A stretch of DNA of 64,000 nucleotides from Streptomyces sp. NBC_00464 (GTDB lineage Bacteria > Actinomycetota > Actinomycetes > Streptomycetales > Streptomycetaceae), in NCBI RefSeq assembly GCF_036013915.1, contig NZ_CP107899.1:5270001-5334000 (forward strand), in the 5' to 3' direction. How positions within the stretch are numbered: position 1 is the first letter of the stretch; every line of letters starts with the position of its first letter. The translations under genes were made by a program, and so were the position numbers. The notes under the pieces were generated by a model. That model ran no database searches. It was not told the origin of the DNA and saw only the letters and a program-made list of their open reading frames with translations. Shown piece after piece: positions 8,962 to 19,985 of the stretch.

Positions 8962-9579
8962 GTGACGAATCTGATGCCCTACGCCGCCGGAGAGCCGTCC
9001 CTCGGTGGAGGCCTCGGTGACCAGGTCTACAGCCGACTGCTCGGCGAACGCATCATCTTCCTCGGTCAGCAGGTCGACGATGACATCGCCAACAAGATCA
9101 CCGCACAGCTGCTTCTCCTTGCCGCCGAGCCGGACAAGGACATCTACCTCTACATCAACAGCCCCGGTGGTTCGGTGACGGCCGGCATGGCGGTCTACGA
9201 CACCATGCAGTACATCCCGAACGACGTCGTCACCATCGGTATGGGCATGGCGGCCTCGATGGGCCAGTTCCTGCTCACCGGCGGCGCCGCCGGCAAGCGC
9301 TTCGCGCTCCCGAACACCGACATCCTCATGCACCAGGGTTCGGCCGGTATCGGCGGTACGGCCTCGGACATCAAGATCCAGGCCCAGTACCTGCTGCGCA
9401 CCAAGCAGCGCATGGCGGAGATCACCGCCCGCCACTCCGGCCAGACCGTGGAGACGATCATCCGCGACGGCGACCGTGACCGCTGGTACACCGCGGAGGA
9501 GGCCAAGGAATACGGCCTCATCGACGAGATCATCACGGTCGCATCGGGCGTTCCGGGCGGCGGCGGCACCGGCGCCTGA
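8962..9579 (+). CDS. clpP1: ATP-dependent Clp protease proteolytic subunit ClpP1
   Basis: A 205-residue serine protease subunit. The catalytic triad is visible as Ser99 (AASMGQ), His124 (MHQGSAG) and an Asp at about 173 in the DRDRW segment. In Streptomyces ClpP1 and ClpP2 form the core that degrades unfolded proteins and regulators with ClpX or ClpC ATPases, and it influences sporulation. The GTG at 8962 follows a GCAGGTGGA ribosome site. The gene is the first of a clpP1-clpP2 operon under the ClgR-type site upstream; clpP2 begins 80 bp downstream with no terminator between. The glycine-rich tail PGGGGTGA is mildly unusual. Confidence 0.97.
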   Translation: MTNLMPYAAGEPSLGGGLGDQVYSRLLGERIIFLGQQVDDDIANKITAQLLLLAAEPDKDIYLYINSPGGSVTAGMAVYDTMQYIPNDVVTIGMGMAASMGQFLLTGGAAGKRFALPNTDILMHQGSAGIGGTASDIKIQAQYLLRTKQRMAEITARHSGQTVETIIRDGDRDRWYTAEEAKEYGLIDEIITVASGVPGGGGTGA

Positions 9580-9659
9580 CCCGGTCAGCACCGGATCGCG
9601 CCGCACCGCACCGCTTTTCTCTCGTACGTCGAGACACCCAGCCACAGAACGCCACCAGG

Positions 9660-10343
9660 ATGGTGAACACCCACATGAACAACTTCCCCGGCGCGTCCGC
9701 GAACGGCCTCTACACCGGCCCGCAGGTGGACAACCGCTACATCGTCCCGCGCTTCGTGGAGCGCACCTCGCAGGGCGTGCGCGAGTACGACCCGTACGCG
9801 AAGCTCTTCGAGGAGCGCGTGATCTTCCTCGGTGTGCAGATCGACGACGCGTCCGCCAACGACGTCATGGCGCAGCTGCTGTGCCTGGAGTCGATGGACC
9901 CGGACCGGGACATCTCGATCTACATCAACAGCCCCGGCGGCTCGTTCACCGCGCTCACCGCGATCTACGACACGATGCAGTTCGTGAAGCCGGACATCCA
10001 GACGGTCTGCATGGGCCAGGCGGCCTCCGCCGCGGCCGTGCTGCTCGCCGCCGGCACGCCGGGCAAGCGCCTGGCGCTGCCGAACGCGCGCGTACTGATC
10101 CACCAGCCGTCCTCGCAGACCGGCCGTGAGCAGCTCTCCGACCTGGAGATCGCGGCCAACGAGATCCTGCGCATGCGGGCCCAGCTGGAGGAGCTGCTGG
10201 CCAAGCACTCCACCACGCCGATCGAGAAGATCCGTGACGACATCGAGCGGGACAAGATCCTGACCGCCGATGACGCCCTGGCCTATGGTCTGGTCGACCA
10301 GATCGTCGCGACCCGTAAGAGCGCGGCCGGAGCGGCCGCCTGA
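9660..10343 (+). CDS. clpP2: ATP-dependent Clp protease proteolytic subunit ClpP2
   Basis: A 227-residue ClpP with Ser123 (MGQAASAAA), His148 (IHQPSS) and a downstream Asp in the ERDK segment. It has a longer N-terminus than ClpP1 (about 35 extra residues, processed in some streptomycetes). It is co-transcribed with clpP1 and forms the mixed ClpP1P2 particle. The ATG at 9660 is preceded by CACCAGG; an in-frame ATG at 9675 (MNNFPG) is an alternative start that better matches the homologues I remember. Confidence 0.96.
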   Translation: MVNTHMNNFPGASANGLYTGPQVDNRYIVPRFVERTSQGVREYDPYAKLFEERVIFLGVQIDDASANDVMAQLLCLESMDPDRDISIYINSPGGSFTALTAIYDTMQFVKPDIQTVCMGQAASAAAVLLAAGTPGKRLALPNARVLIHQPSSQTGREQLSDLEIAANEILRMRAQLEELLAKHSTTPIEKIRDDIERDKILTADDALAYGLVDQIVATRKSAAGAAA

Positions 10344-10500
10344 CGTCGGCCTTTACCCCTTGGTGCGGCAGGGTCACCCGGCCCCGGCCGTGTGAACCGT
10401 GCCAAGGGGGGCCCGAACGGGGGGCCAGGCAAGGTACCGTCGGATAGAGGCACCAGGAGCCGCTGAACCAGGCGTCTCCCAGGCGAAGGGGAAGCACCTC

Positions 10501-11799
<1,299 letters not shown>

Positions 11800-11816
11800 C
11801 GGTTGGTTCTTCGTAC

Positions 11817-11861
11817 GCGAAGGGGCGCCCGGCCAGGTGAACTGGCCGGGCGCCCCTTCGC
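11817..11861. terminator. Bidirectional terminator after clpX
   Basis: A perfect 20-bp stem (GCGAAGGGGCGCCCGGCCAG and its complement) with loop GTGAA, located between the convergent clpX and Pro/Gln-rich membrane protein genes. Confidence 0.9.
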
Positions 11862-11873
11862 GTTGCGTGGGAC

Positions 11874-12839
11874 CTACTTGACCTCGACGCGGACGTCGTT
11901 GCGGAGCTTGGCCGCGGTGTTGGCGGCCTCCTCCAGCGAGACGCTCTTGCCGAGCATGAGATCCGCCGTATCGATGTTGATGACGATGGCGATGGTGCTG
12001 TGGTCACCCCAGATGCAGAATGGAATGGCCACGGACTTGCCACCGCTCTCCGAGGCAGGAGATTCGGACTCCTGGCACTTCATCACGCCGTTCTCGAAAC
12101 CGTCCGGCGTGAAGGTCTTGGGGCTCCCGACGAGCTTGCCTTCCTTCTCGTCGCCCTTGTCCGTCTCCGTCTTCAGCTTGGCGAACATGGCGTCGACGAC
12201 CGCTTCGGGGTCGTCGATCGTGCCGTACGCGCCTTGGTACGACAGCATCTTCTGGGCGGGGGATTCGCCGGAGGTGTAACTTCCCTGGCCCGACTTGGCG
12301 TTCTTGACCCCATAACTCTCGAAGTCCTTGAGATCCTCCGACGAGGAGCCGCCGTCGCTCTCGTCGGACTTCTTGTACGTCCCGCCCAGCACCGTCGCCG
12401 GAGCCGTCAGCTTGTACGTCTTGCCGTCGTCCGCGACCGAGCTGCCCCCGCCCGATGTCAGGAAGTACACCCCGCCGCCGATGACCGCCAGCGCCACGAT
12501 GACGCCGCCGATGATCAGGCCCGTCTTCTTCTTCGGCGGAGCGGCCGGCGGGAACGGAGGCTGCTGGCCGTAGCCGGGCTGGCCGCCGTACGGGGGAGTG
12601 GGGGGCTGCTGGCCGTACGGGCCGGGCTGCTGGGCCTGCGGGTAGCCGTAGCCCGGCTGCGGGGGCTGCTGCTGGGGCGGAACGCCCTGGGGGGCCTGCT
12701 GCGGGTAGCCATAACCGGGCTGCCCCTGCGGCGGGCCCTGCGGCGGCGGGCCGCCGTAGGGACCCGGCTGCTGGCCGTACGGTCCGGGCTGGCCCTGCTG
12801 CGGCTGGCCGTCGTACGGGCCCGGCTGGTTGTAGCTCAT
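11874..12839 (-). CDS. Pro/Gly/Gln-rich single-pass membrane protein, function unknown
   Basis: A 321-residue protein in three parts. Residues 1-102 are a low-complexity arm made of PGPYGQQP- and PGYGYPQ-like units. A KKK anchor leads into one membrane helix (about 106-128), and the rest is an extracellular domain of about 190 residues with two cysteines near the C-terminus (KCQES and FCIWGD) that could form a disulfide. Such layouts are common among actinobacterial surface proteins, and I do not recognise the outer domain. The ATG at 12839 follows an AGGGGACA ribosome site. The Pro/Gln arm resembles that of the LCP protein near 58.4 kb, probably by composition only. Confidence 0.75.
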   Translation of the reverse strand: MSYNQPGPYDGQPQQGQPGPYGQQPGPYGGPPPQGPPQGQPGYGYPQQAPQGVPPQQQPPQPGYGYPQAQQPGPYGQQPPTPPYGGQPGYGQQPPFPPAAPPKKKTGLIIGGVIVALAVIGGGVYFLTSGGGSSVADDGKTYKLTAPATVLGGTYKKSDESDGGSSSEDLKDFESYGVKNAKSGQGSYTSGESPAQKMLSYQGAYGTIDDPEAVVDAMFAKLKTETDKGDEKEGKLVGSPKTFTPDGFENGVMKCQESESPASESGGKSVAIPFCIWGDHSTIAIVINIDTADLMLGKSVSLEEAANTAAKLRNDVRVEVK

Positions 12840-12978
12840 CTGCGGTGTCCCCTGTTCGTGATACTTATGCGTTCCGAACATCCTGACGGACGGCCCGCGG
12901 CTGTGGGGCACCGGGAGCCACACCGTTACTGAACAAACCGGTTTCAGTGCATGACTGTGACGGCCCTAAACTGTGGGC

Positions 12979-15600
12979 GTGACCGAGAACGCAGCGCAGC
13001 AGCCAGCCAGCAACCCCGAACTGCCGACCCAGTACACGCCGGCCGAGGTAGAGGGGAAGCTGTACGAGCGCTGGGTAGAACGCGGTTACTTCGAGGCGGA
13101 CGAGCACAGCGAGAAGCCGCCGTACTCCATCGTTATCCCGCCCCCCAACGTCACCGGATCCCTGCACCTGGGACACGCCTTCGAGCACACGCTGATCGAC
13201 GCCCTCGTCCGCCGCAAGCGGATGCAGGGGTTCGAGGCGCTCTACCAGCCGGGCATGGACCACGCCGGCATCGCCACCCAGAACGTCGTCGAGCGCGAGC
13301 TCGCCAAGGAGGGCAAGTCCCGCCACGACCTGGGCCGCGAGGCCTTCGTCGAGCGCGTCTGGCAGTGGAAGAACGAGTCCGGCGGCCAGATCTCCGGCCA
13401 GATGCGCCGCCTCGGCGAGGGCGTCGCCTGGTCCCGTGAGCGCTTCACCATGGACGAGGGCCTGTCCAAGGCCGTCCAGACCATCTTCAAGCGGATGTAC
13501 GACGACGGGCTGATCTACCGCGCCGAGCGCATCATCAACTGGTGCCCGCGCTGCCTCACCGCGATCTCGGACATCGAGGTCGAGTACCAGGAGGACGACG
13601 GCGAGCTCGTCTCCATGCAGTACGGCGAGGGCGACGAGACCATCGTCGTCGCCACCACCCGCGCCGAGACGATGCTCGGTGACACCGCCGTCGCCGTCCA
13701 CCCCGACGACGAGCGCTACAAGCACCTGGTCGGCAAGCAGATCAAGCTGCCGCTGACCGACCGCACCATCCCGGTCGTCGCCGACCATCACGTCGACCCC
13801 GAGTTCGGCACAGGCGCCGTCAAGGTGACTCCGGCCCACGACCCGAACGACTTCGAGATCGGCAAGCGTCACGACCTGCCGTTCCTCACGGTCCTCGACG
13901 AGCGCGCCGTCATCACGGCCCCCGGCCCCTTCCAGGGCCTGGACCGCCTGGAGGCCCGCTCCGCCATCGTCGCCGCCCTGCGCGCCGAGGGCCGGATCGT
14001 CGCCGAGAAGCGGCCGTACGTCCACTCCGTCGGCCACTGCTCGCGCTGCAAGACCACCATCGAGCCGCGCCTCTCCCTCCAGTGGTGGGTCAAGGTCGCC
14101 CCGCTCGCCGAGGCGGCCGGTGACGCCGTCCGCGACGGCAAGGTCAAGATCCACCCGCAGGAGATGGAGAAGCGCTACTTCGACTGGGTCGACAACCTCC
14201 ACGACTGGTGCATCTCGCGCCAGCTCTGGTGGGGCCACCGCATCCCCGTCTGGTACGGCCCGAACGGCGAGGTCGTCTGCGTGGGACCTGACGACGAGGC
14301 GCCGACCGGCGAGGGCTGGACCCAGGACAGCGATGTCCTGGACACCTGGTTCTCCTCCGGCCTGTGGCCGTTCTCCACGCTCGGCTGGCCCGAACAGACC
14401 GACAGCCTCGCGAAGTTCTACCCGAACTCCGTCCTGGTCACCGGCTACGACATCCTCTTCTTCTGGGTCGCCCGGATGATGATGTTCGGCCTGTACGTCA
14501 ACGACGGCGTCCCGCCGTTCGGGACGATCGTCCTGCACGGCATGGTCCGCGACGAGCACGGCAAGAAGATGTCGAAGTCCTTCGGCAACGTGGTCAACCC
14601 GCTGGACTGGATGGACAAGTACGGCTCCGACGCGCTCCGCTTCACCCTGGCGCGCGGCGCCAACCCCGGCACCGATGTGCCGATCGGCGAGGAGTGGGTC
14701 CAGGGTTCCGCCAAGTTCTCCAACAAGATCTGGAACGCCACCCGCTTCGCGCTGATGAACGGCGCGACGATCGAGGGCGAACTGCCGTCCGCCGACGAGA
14801 TGTCGGTGACCGACCGCTGGATCCTGTCCCGCCTCAACAAGACGGTCGCGGAAGTCGACGCGTTCTACGACGACTACCAGTTCTCCAAGCTCAGCGAATC
14901 GCTCCGGCACTTCGCCTGGGACGAGGTCTTCGACTGGTACGTCGAGCTGTCCAAGACCACGTTCTTCGGCGGCGGCCGCCCGGCCGAGGTCTCGGGCCGG
15001 GTCCTGGGCGAGGTCCTCGACGTGATGCTGCGACTGCTGCACCCGGTCGTCCCGTTCGTCACGGAAACCCTCTGGACCGCCCTCACCGGCCGAGAGTCCG
15101 TCGTCATCGCCGAATGGCCGGCGGACAGCGGCTTCCGTGACGACGCGGCCGAGAAGGAGATCGAGTTCGTCCAGCAGGTCGTCACCGAGGTTCGCCGCTT
15201 CCGCAACGACCAGGGCCTGCAGCCCGGCCAGAAGGTTCCGGCCGAGCTCACCCTGACCGGGACCGCGCTCGCCCCGCACGAGGCGGCCATCCGCCAGCTG
15301 CTGCGCCTGCAGCCGGCCGGGGACGGCTTCCACGCCACCGCGTCGCTGCCGGTCGCCGGAGCCACCGTCGCCCTCGACCTCTCCGGCACGATCGACGTCG
15401 GGGCCGAGCGCAAGCGCCTCACGAAGGACCTGGAGGCCGCCCAGAAGGAGAAGGCGCAGGCCACCGGGAAGCTCGGCAACGAGGCGTTCCTGGCCAAGGC
15501 CCCGGACAACGTGGTCGACAAGATCCGTGGCCGGCTCGCCAAGGCCGAGGCCGACATCGAGCGGATCACCAACCAGCTGGCGGCCCTGCCGCAGAGCTGA
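12979..15600 (+). CDS. valS: Valyl-tRNA synthetase
   Basis: A class I aminoacyl-tRNA synthetase of about 873 residues that charges tRNA-Val. The HIGH-type motif appears as [13 protein letters not shown] near 55-67 and the KMSKS loop as [10 protein letters not shown] near 527-536; the editing domain lies between them, and the C-terminal coiled arm ([17 protein letters not shown]...) is present as in bacterial ValS. I chose GTG 12979 (VTENAA...) because homologues begin there; a second in-frame GTG lies six bases upstream. No T-box leader is seen before the gene. A strong terminator follows eight bases after the stop. Confidence 0.97.
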   Translation: MTENAAQQPASNPELPTQYTPAEVEGKLYERWVERGYFEADEHSEKPPYSIVIPPPNVTGSLHLGHAFEHTLIDALVRRKRMQGFEALYQPGMDHAGIATQNVVERELAKEGKSRHDLGREAFVERVWQWKNESGGQISGQMRRLGEGVAWSRERFTMDEGLSKAVQTIFKRMYDDGLIYRAERIINWCPRCLTAISDIEVEYQEDDGELVSMQYGEGDETIVVATTRAETMLGDTAVAVHPDDERYKHLVGKQIKLPLTDRTIPVVADHHVDPEFGTGAVKVTPAHDPNDFEIGKRHDLPFLTVLDERAVITAPGPFQGLDRLEARSAIVAALRAEGRIVAEKRPYVHSVGHCSRCKTTIEPRLSLQWWVKVAPLAEAAGDAVRDGKVKIHPQEMEKRYFDWVDNLHDWCISRQLWWGHRIPVWYGPNGEVVCVGPDDEAPTGEGWTQDSDVLDTWFSSGLWPFSTLGWPEQTDSLAKFYPNSVLVTGYDILFFWVARMMMFGLYVNDGVPPFGTIVLHGMVRDEHGKKMSKSFGNVVNPLDWMDKYGSDALRFTLARGANPGTDVPIGEEWVQGSAKFSNKIWNATRFALMNGATIEGELPSADEMSVTDRWILSRLNKTVAEVDAFYDDYQFSKLSESLRHFAWDEVFDWYVELSKTTFFGGGRPAEVSGRVLGEVLDVMLRLLHPVVPFVTETLWTALTGRESVVIAEWPADSGFRDDAAEKEIEFVQQVVTEVRRFRNDQGLQPGQKVPAELTLTGTALAPHEAAIRQLLRLQPAGDGFHATASLPVAGATVALDLSGTIDVGAERKRLTKDLEAAQKEKAQATGKLGNEAFLAKAPDNVVDKIRGRLAKAEADIERITNQLAALPQS

Positions 15601-15607
15601 GACCGCT

Positions 15608-15657
15608 GAAGCCCCCGTCCCCCTCGAACGGAAGCGAACGAGGGGGACGGGGGCTTC
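15608..15657 (+). terminator. Terminator after valS
   Basis: A 19-bp perfect stem GAAGCCCCCGTCCCCCTCG with its complement and a 12-base loop, immediately after valS. Confidence 0.85.
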
Positions 15658-15675
15658 GTCGTGCGCGGCGGGGCC

Positions 15676-16063
15676 TCAGTCCTCCAGCGCCACCGGCCCC
15701 GTAGCCACCGGCTCCGCGTTGCGACGGGTCTTCGCCCAGCCGTTGCGGCCGCGCAGGGGACGGACGAAGACCCGCGCCGAGACGATGAACAGGTGGTACG
15801 CGTAGAGCCGCAGCCCGATGCCCCCCCACAGCAGGGAGTTCCCGAACGAGGCCTCGGGGGCGTAGTCCCGGCGGTGGACCACCATGTGCAGCAGCTGGTC
15901 CGCGGCGAGCACCTGCCCGGGGTGACGGGCGAGCGCGGCCGGCAGGGCGAACTCGACCGGGGTGAGATCGAGCCAGTGACCGTCCAGCCCCGGCCAGGAC
16001 CGGGTGCATGCCGTCGGGGGCGGCGATCAGGATCAGAGGTATGGGGCGCACATTTACCACCAT
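15676..16063 (-). pseudogene. Frameshifted remnant between valS and folC
   Basis: Read on the minus strand, the first part from ATG 16063 or GTG 16051 encodes VRPIPLILIAAPDGMHPVLAG. A one-base shift within a run of four G then continues in another frame as LDGHWLDLTPVEFALPAAL. The latter, LTPVEFALPAALARHPGQV, resembles the winged-helix domain of OmpR-type response regulators. The chain then runs on through a hydrophobic stretch (LRLYAYHLFIVSARVFV) and ends in RGRNGWAKTRRN, which reminds me of the C-terminal tail of membrane glycosyltransferases. Third codon positions are almost all G or C on both sides of the shift, so the sequence was recently coding. It could be a degraded regulator, a fusion of two gene ends, or a sequencing error in the G run. 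Confidence 0.5.
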
Positions 16064-16166
16064 GCGCCCGGTGCGGGCGTTATGCCGACAGCGGGCCGTT
16101 GCGGGTGTTTCGGGCCGGTCGCCGGGCGCTGCGCGCGATGTCCGTGCCGATCCGTAGACTGGCCCC

Positions 16167-17690
16167 GTGAGTGAGCCCCGCCCTTCCGACCGGCACGACG
16201 CGTCCGACTCCGACGAGACCTTCGCGGAGATCGTCGACGAAGCGACCCAGCGCGACCCCGACCTGGCGGTGATCGAGGCCGGGAGCCGTACGCTGCGCGC
16301 CGCCTCCGGACCGCCCCCGGGTGACGAGGTCCCCGCCCGCCCCGCCGACCCGGAGGTGGACAAAGCCCTGCGCGCGGTGGAGCAGGAGCTCGCCGGGCGC
16401 TGGGGCGAGACCAAGCTGGAGCCGTCCGTGGCGCGCATCGCCGCGCTGATGGACGTGCTCGGCGAGCCGCAGCGCGCCTATCCCTCCATCCACATCACGG
16501 GGACCAACGGCAAGACGAGCACGGCCCGCATGATCGAGGCCCTGCTCGGCGCCTTCGATCTGCGGACCGGCCGCTACACCTCGCCGCACGTCCAGTCGAT
16601 CACCGAGCGGATCAGCCTGGACGGCTCCCCGATGGACCCCGAGCGGTTCGTCGAGACGTACCAGGACATCAAGCCGTACGTCGAGATGGTCGACGCGCAG
16701 CAGCCCTACCGGCTCTCCTTCTTCGAGGTGCTCACCGGCATGGCGTACGCGGCCTTCGCCGACGCGCCGGTCGACGTCGCCGTCGTCGAGGTCGGCATGG
16801 GCGGCAGCTGGGACGCGACCAATGTGATCGACTCCACGGTCGCCGTCGTCACCCCCATCTCCCTGGACCACACCGACCGGCTGGGCTCCACGCCGGGCGA
16901 GATCGCGGTGGAGAAGTCCGGGATCATCAAGCAGGGCGCGACGGTCATCCTCGCCCAGCAGCCCGTCGACGCCGCCCAGGTGATGCTGAAGAAGGCCGTC
17001 GAGGTCGACGCCACCGTGGCCCGTGAGGGCATGGAGTTCGGCGTCGTCTCCCGCGAGATCGCGGTCGGCGGCCAGCTGCTGACGCTCCGCGGCCTCGGCG
17101 GCGAGTACGAGAACATCTTCCTTCCGCTGTACGGCGCCCACCAGGCGCGCAACGCGGTGGTGGCGCTCTGCGCGGTCGAGGCGTTCTTCGGCATCGGCGC
17201 CGAGCAGACCGGATCGCTCGACGCCGACATCATCCGCAAGGCCTTCGCCTCGGTGATCTCGCCGGGCCGCCTCGAAGTGGTCCGCTCCAGCCCGACCGTC
17301 GTCCTGGACGCCGCGCACAACCCGGCAGGCGCCCAGGCGACCGCCGAGGGGCTCTCCGAGGCGTTCGGCTTCTCCCGGCTGATCGGTGTGGTCGGTGCCA
17401 GCGGCGACAAGGACGTCCGGGGGCTCCTCGAAGCCTTCGAGCCGATCTTCGCCGAGGTCGTCGTCACCCAGAACTCCAGCGGACGCGCGATGGACGCGGA
17501 CGAGCTCGCCGCGGTCGCCGTCGAGGTCTTCGGCAACGACCGCGTCCAGGTCGAACCCCGGCTCGACGACGCGCTGGAGGCGGCGATCACCCTCGCCGAG
17601 GAAGAGGACGAGTACGCGGGCGCCGGGGTGCTGGTGACCGGATCCGTGATCACGGTCGGCGAGGCCCGGCTGCTTCTGGGAAGGCGCTGA
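16167..17690 (+). CDS. folC: Bifunctional folylpolyglutamate synthase / dihydrofolate synthase
   Basis: A 507-residue Mur-ligase-type enzyme that adds glutamate to dihydropteroate and to folates. The ATP loop ITGTNGKTSTARM lies near 110-122, the SPH motif at YTSPHVQSITER, the DHTDRLG motif follows, and VLDAAHNPAGA is in the C-terminal domain. An N-terminal extension of about 65 residues, acidic and Pro-rich, precedes the catalytic core and is longer than in E. coli FolC. The GTG at 16167 was taken; an internal start closer to the core cannot be excluded. The next gene starts six bases after the stop, so the two form an operon. Confidence 0.95.
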   Translation: MSEPRPSDRHDASDSDETFAEIVDEATQRDPDLAVIEAGSRTLRAASGPPPGDEVPARPADPEVDKALRAVEQELAGRWGETKLEPSVARIAALMDVLGEPQRAYPSIHITGTNGKTSTARMIEALLGAFDLRTGRYTSPHVQSITERISLDGSPMDPERFVETYQDIKPYVEMVDAQQPYRLSFFEVLTGMAYAAFADAPVDVAVVEVGMGGSWDATNVIDSTVAVVTPISLDHTDRLGSTPGEIAVEKSGIIKQGATVILAQQPVDAAQVMLKKAVEVDATVAREGMEFGVVSREIAVGGQLLTLRGLGGEYENIFLPLYGAHQARNAVVALCAVEAFFGIGAEQTGSLDADIIRKAFASVISPGRLEVVRSSPTVVLDAAHNPAGAQATAEGLSEAFGFSRLIGVVGASGDKDVRGLLEAFEPIFAEVVVTQNSSGRAMDADELAAVAVEVFGNDRVQVEPRLDDALEAAITLAEEEDEYAGAGVLVTGSVITVGEARLLLGRR

Positions 17691-17695
17691 CCGAA

Positions 17696-18052
17696 GTGCG
17701 TACGCTCTGTGCATCGACGCTGATCGGCGAGTTCTTCGTGATCGGGTTCGCCGGACTCGTCGCGATGAAGTCCGACGACCTGACGTCCGCCACCGTCTGG
17801 ACGGTCTGCGGCATCGGCATGCTGCTCTCCGTGCTGCTCTGCGGAATGATCACCCGCCCCGGCGGCATACAGCTCGGCTGGGCGCTCCAGATCGCGCTGC
17901 TCGCCAGTGGCTTCGTCGTCCCGATGATGTTCATTCTCGGCCTCGTCTTCGGCGGCCTGTGGTGGGCCTCCGTGCACTACGGCCGCAAGATCGACGAGGT
18001 GAAGGCCCGCTGGGCCGCGCAGGAGGCGGCGCAGGCGCCCGCCGGCACCTGA
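17696..18052 (+). CDS. DUF4233 small membrane protein
   Basis: A 118-residue protein with four predicted membrane segments and a charged C-terminal tail (HYGRKIDEVKARW...). It matches the DUF4233 family that follows folC in actinobacteria; its function is unknown. The GTG start six bases after the folC stop and the shared strand indicate co-transcription with folC. Confidence 0.85.
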   Translation: MRTLCASTLIGEFFVIGFAGLVAMKSDDLTSATVWTVCGIGMLLSVLLCGMITRPGGIQLGWALQIALLASGFVVPMMFILGLVFGGLWWASVHYGRKIDEVKARWAAQEAAQAPAGT

Positions 18053-18161
18053 GGGGCAGGCAGGGCCGCCCGGGGTCCGGTGGCCAAACCCGGCCGCCGG
18101 CCCGTCACCGTACCCCTGTAACCTCGCCTCACCGCACCCGTATGCCTGCAAGGAGCCGCAC

Positions 18162-18575
18162 ATGACCCAGCGCACCCTCGTTCTTCTCAAGCCCGACGCC
18201 GTCCGTCGCGGTCTGGTCGGCGAAATCGTCGGCCGCATCGAGCGCAAGGCCGGCTGGAAGATCACGGCGCTGGAGCTCCGTACCCTCGACCGTGCCACGC
18301 TGGAGCAGCACTACGCCGAGCACGTCGGCCGCCCGTTCTACGAGCCGCTCGTCGAGTTCATGCAGTCCGGCCCGATCGTCGCCCTGGTGGCCGAGGGCGA
18401 GCGCGTCATCGAGGGCGTACGCGCCCTGGCGGGCCCCACCGACCCGATCGCCGCCGCGCCCGGATCGATCCGTGGCGACTTCGGCACCATCACCCGGGAG
18501 AACCTCATCCACGCCTCGGACTCCGAGGAGTCCGCAGAGCGAGAAATGAAGCTGTTCTTTCCGGGACTTTCCTGA
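18162..18575 (+). CDS. ndk: Nucleoside diphosphate kinase
   Basis: A 137-residue enzyme of full family length that transfers the gamma-phosphate between nucleoside triphosphates and diphosphates, using a phospho-His intermediate. The catalytic His117 lies in NLIHASDS, and the N-terminal nucleotide site TLVLLKPDAVRR is intact. The ATG at 18162 follows AAGGAGC. A terminator with a short T-containing tail follows, and the gene probably forms its own unit or the end of the folC-DUF4233-ndk group. Confidence 0.97.
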   Translation: MTQRTLVLLKPDAVRRGLVGEIVGRIERKAGWKITALELRTLDRATLEQHYAEHVGRPFYEPLVEFMQSGPIVALVAEGERVIEGVRALAGPTDPIAAAPGSIRGDFGTITRENLIHASDSEESAEREMKLFFPGLS

Positions 18576-18607
18576 CCTTCGATCAGCCGAACAGCGCTCA
18601 TGACCTG

Positions 18608-18633
18608 GGGCGACCGAAGTAATTCGGTCGCCC
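18608..18633 (+). terminator. Terminator after ndk
   Basis: An 11-bp perfect stem GGGCGACCGAA / TTCGGTCGCCC with loop GTAA, 32 bp after the ndk stop. The following 234 bp up to mreB (18634-18867) hold no gene and presumably contain the mre promoters. Confidence 0.8.
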
Positions 18634-18867
18634 TTCGGCATACGGTCTCCGATCGCGGGAACGCATCCCTTCGACGTAACGTCACCATGAGTGGAACGGC
18701 CACCCGTTCTGCTCAGCATGGCGAAGGGCCCTCGCGCTGTGTCGGTGTATCCGGCACTACGATGGAAGCTTCCACGCCCGCAGCGCTCATCTCGCCTACC
18801 AAAACAAGCCATATCGCTTTCGCTTGGGAAGGCCCGACGCATCCTCATGGGGAACAAGGGGAACTCA

Positions 18868-19887
18868 ATGTCGTTCATCGGCCGTGACATGGCTATCGAC
18901 CTCGGGACTGCCAACACGCTGGTGTACGTCAGGGGGCGCGGCATCGTACTGAACGAGCCGTCCGTCGTGGCCATCAACACCAACACCGGCGGCATCCTCG
19001 CGGTCGGCTCCGAGGCCAAGAAGATGATCGGCCGTACACCGGGCAACATCGTTGCCGTACGGCCCCTGAAGGACGGCGTGATCGCCGACTTCGAGATCAC
19101 GGAGCGGATGCTCCGCTACTTCATCCTGAAGATCCACAAGCGCCGCTACCTGGCCCGCCCTCGGGTCGTCGTCTGCGTGCCCTCCGGCATCACCGGGGTC
19201 GAGCGACGCGCCGTCATCGAGGCGTCGACGCAGGCCGGTGCCCGCCAGGTGCACATCATCGAGGAGCCCATGGCGGCGGCCATCGGCTCCGGCCTGCCGG
19301 TCCACGAGGCCACCGGCAACATGGTCGTCGACATCGGCGGCGGCACCACCGAGGTCGCGGTCATCTCGCTCGGCGGAATCGTCACGGCCCAGTCCATCCG
19401 GGTCGCCGGTGACGAACTGGACAACGCGATCATCCAGCACATCAAGAAGGAGTACTCGCTCCTGCTCGGTGAGCGCACCGCCGAACAGATCAAGATCACC
19501 ATCGGATCGGCCTTCGAGCTGGAGAAGGACGAGCACACCGAGATCCGGGGCCGCGACCTCGTCTCGGGGCTGCCCAAGACCGTGGTCATCTCCGCCACCG
19601 AGGTCCGCAAGGCGATCGAGGAGCCGGTCAACGCGATCGTCGACGCGGTCAAGACGACGCTCGACAAGTGCCCGCCGGAGCTCTCCGGCGACGTCATGGA
19701 CCGCGGCATCGTCCTCACCGGCGGCGGCGCGCTGCTGCGCGGCCTGGACGAGCGGCTGCGCCACGAGACGGGCATGCCGATCCACATCGCCGAGGACCCG
19801 CTGGACTCCGTCGCGCTCGGGTCCGGCAAGTGCGTCGAGGAGTTCGAGGCGCTCCAGCAGGTGCTGGACGCCCAGCCCCGGCGCTAG
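18868..19887 (+). CDS. mreB: Rod shape-determining protein MreB (actin-like)
   Basis: A 339-residue actin homologue. The ATP-site motifs [11 protein letters not shown] near the N-terminus, [16 protein letters not shown] in the middle and [14 protein letters not shown] near the C-terminus are intact. In Streptomyces MreB localises to sporulation septa and directs spore wall thickening rather than rod shape. I chose ATG 18868 (MSFIGRD) because AAGGGG lies seven bases upstream; ATG 18847 (MGNKGNS) is an alternative. It is the first gene of the mreB-mreC-mreD-pbp2-rodA cluster. Confidence 0.96.
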   Translation: MSFIGRDMAIDLGTANTLVYVRGRGIVLNEPSVVAINTNTGGILAVGSEAKKMIGRTPGNIVAVRPLKDGVIADFEITERMLRYFILKIHKRRYLARPRVVVCVPSGITGVERRAVIEASTQAGARQVHIIEEPMAAAIGSGLPVHEATGNMVVDIGGGTTEVAVISLGGIVTAQSIRVAGDELDNAIIQHIKKEYSLLLGERTAEQIKITIGSAFELEKDEHTEIRGRDLVSGLPKTVVISATEVRKAIEEPVNAIVDAVKTTLDKCPPELSGDVMDRGIVLTGGGALLRGLDERLRHETGMPIHIAEDPLDSVALGSGKCVEEFEALQQVLDAQPRR

Positions 19888-19985
19888 AAATTCCACGGAC
19901 CTCCGCGCGGACGCTGCCGCTCCGCGCGGAGGATCGTTGATATACAGGCACGAACATTCCTACGAGGAAGGCACGGCCGCCGCAC

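Noticed and set aside
12840..12978. A T-box or other aminoacyl-tRNA-responsive leader before valS
   Set aside because: The gap is only about 140 bp and I see no T-box consensus or specifier structure.
12865..15333. An 822-codon minus-strand frame over valS
   Set aside because: Antisense shadow of valS, which is unmistakable.
18691..18867. An extended N-terminus for MreB
   Set aside because: The upstream codons lack homologous sequence, and the ribosome site AAGGGG fits the ATG at 18868.
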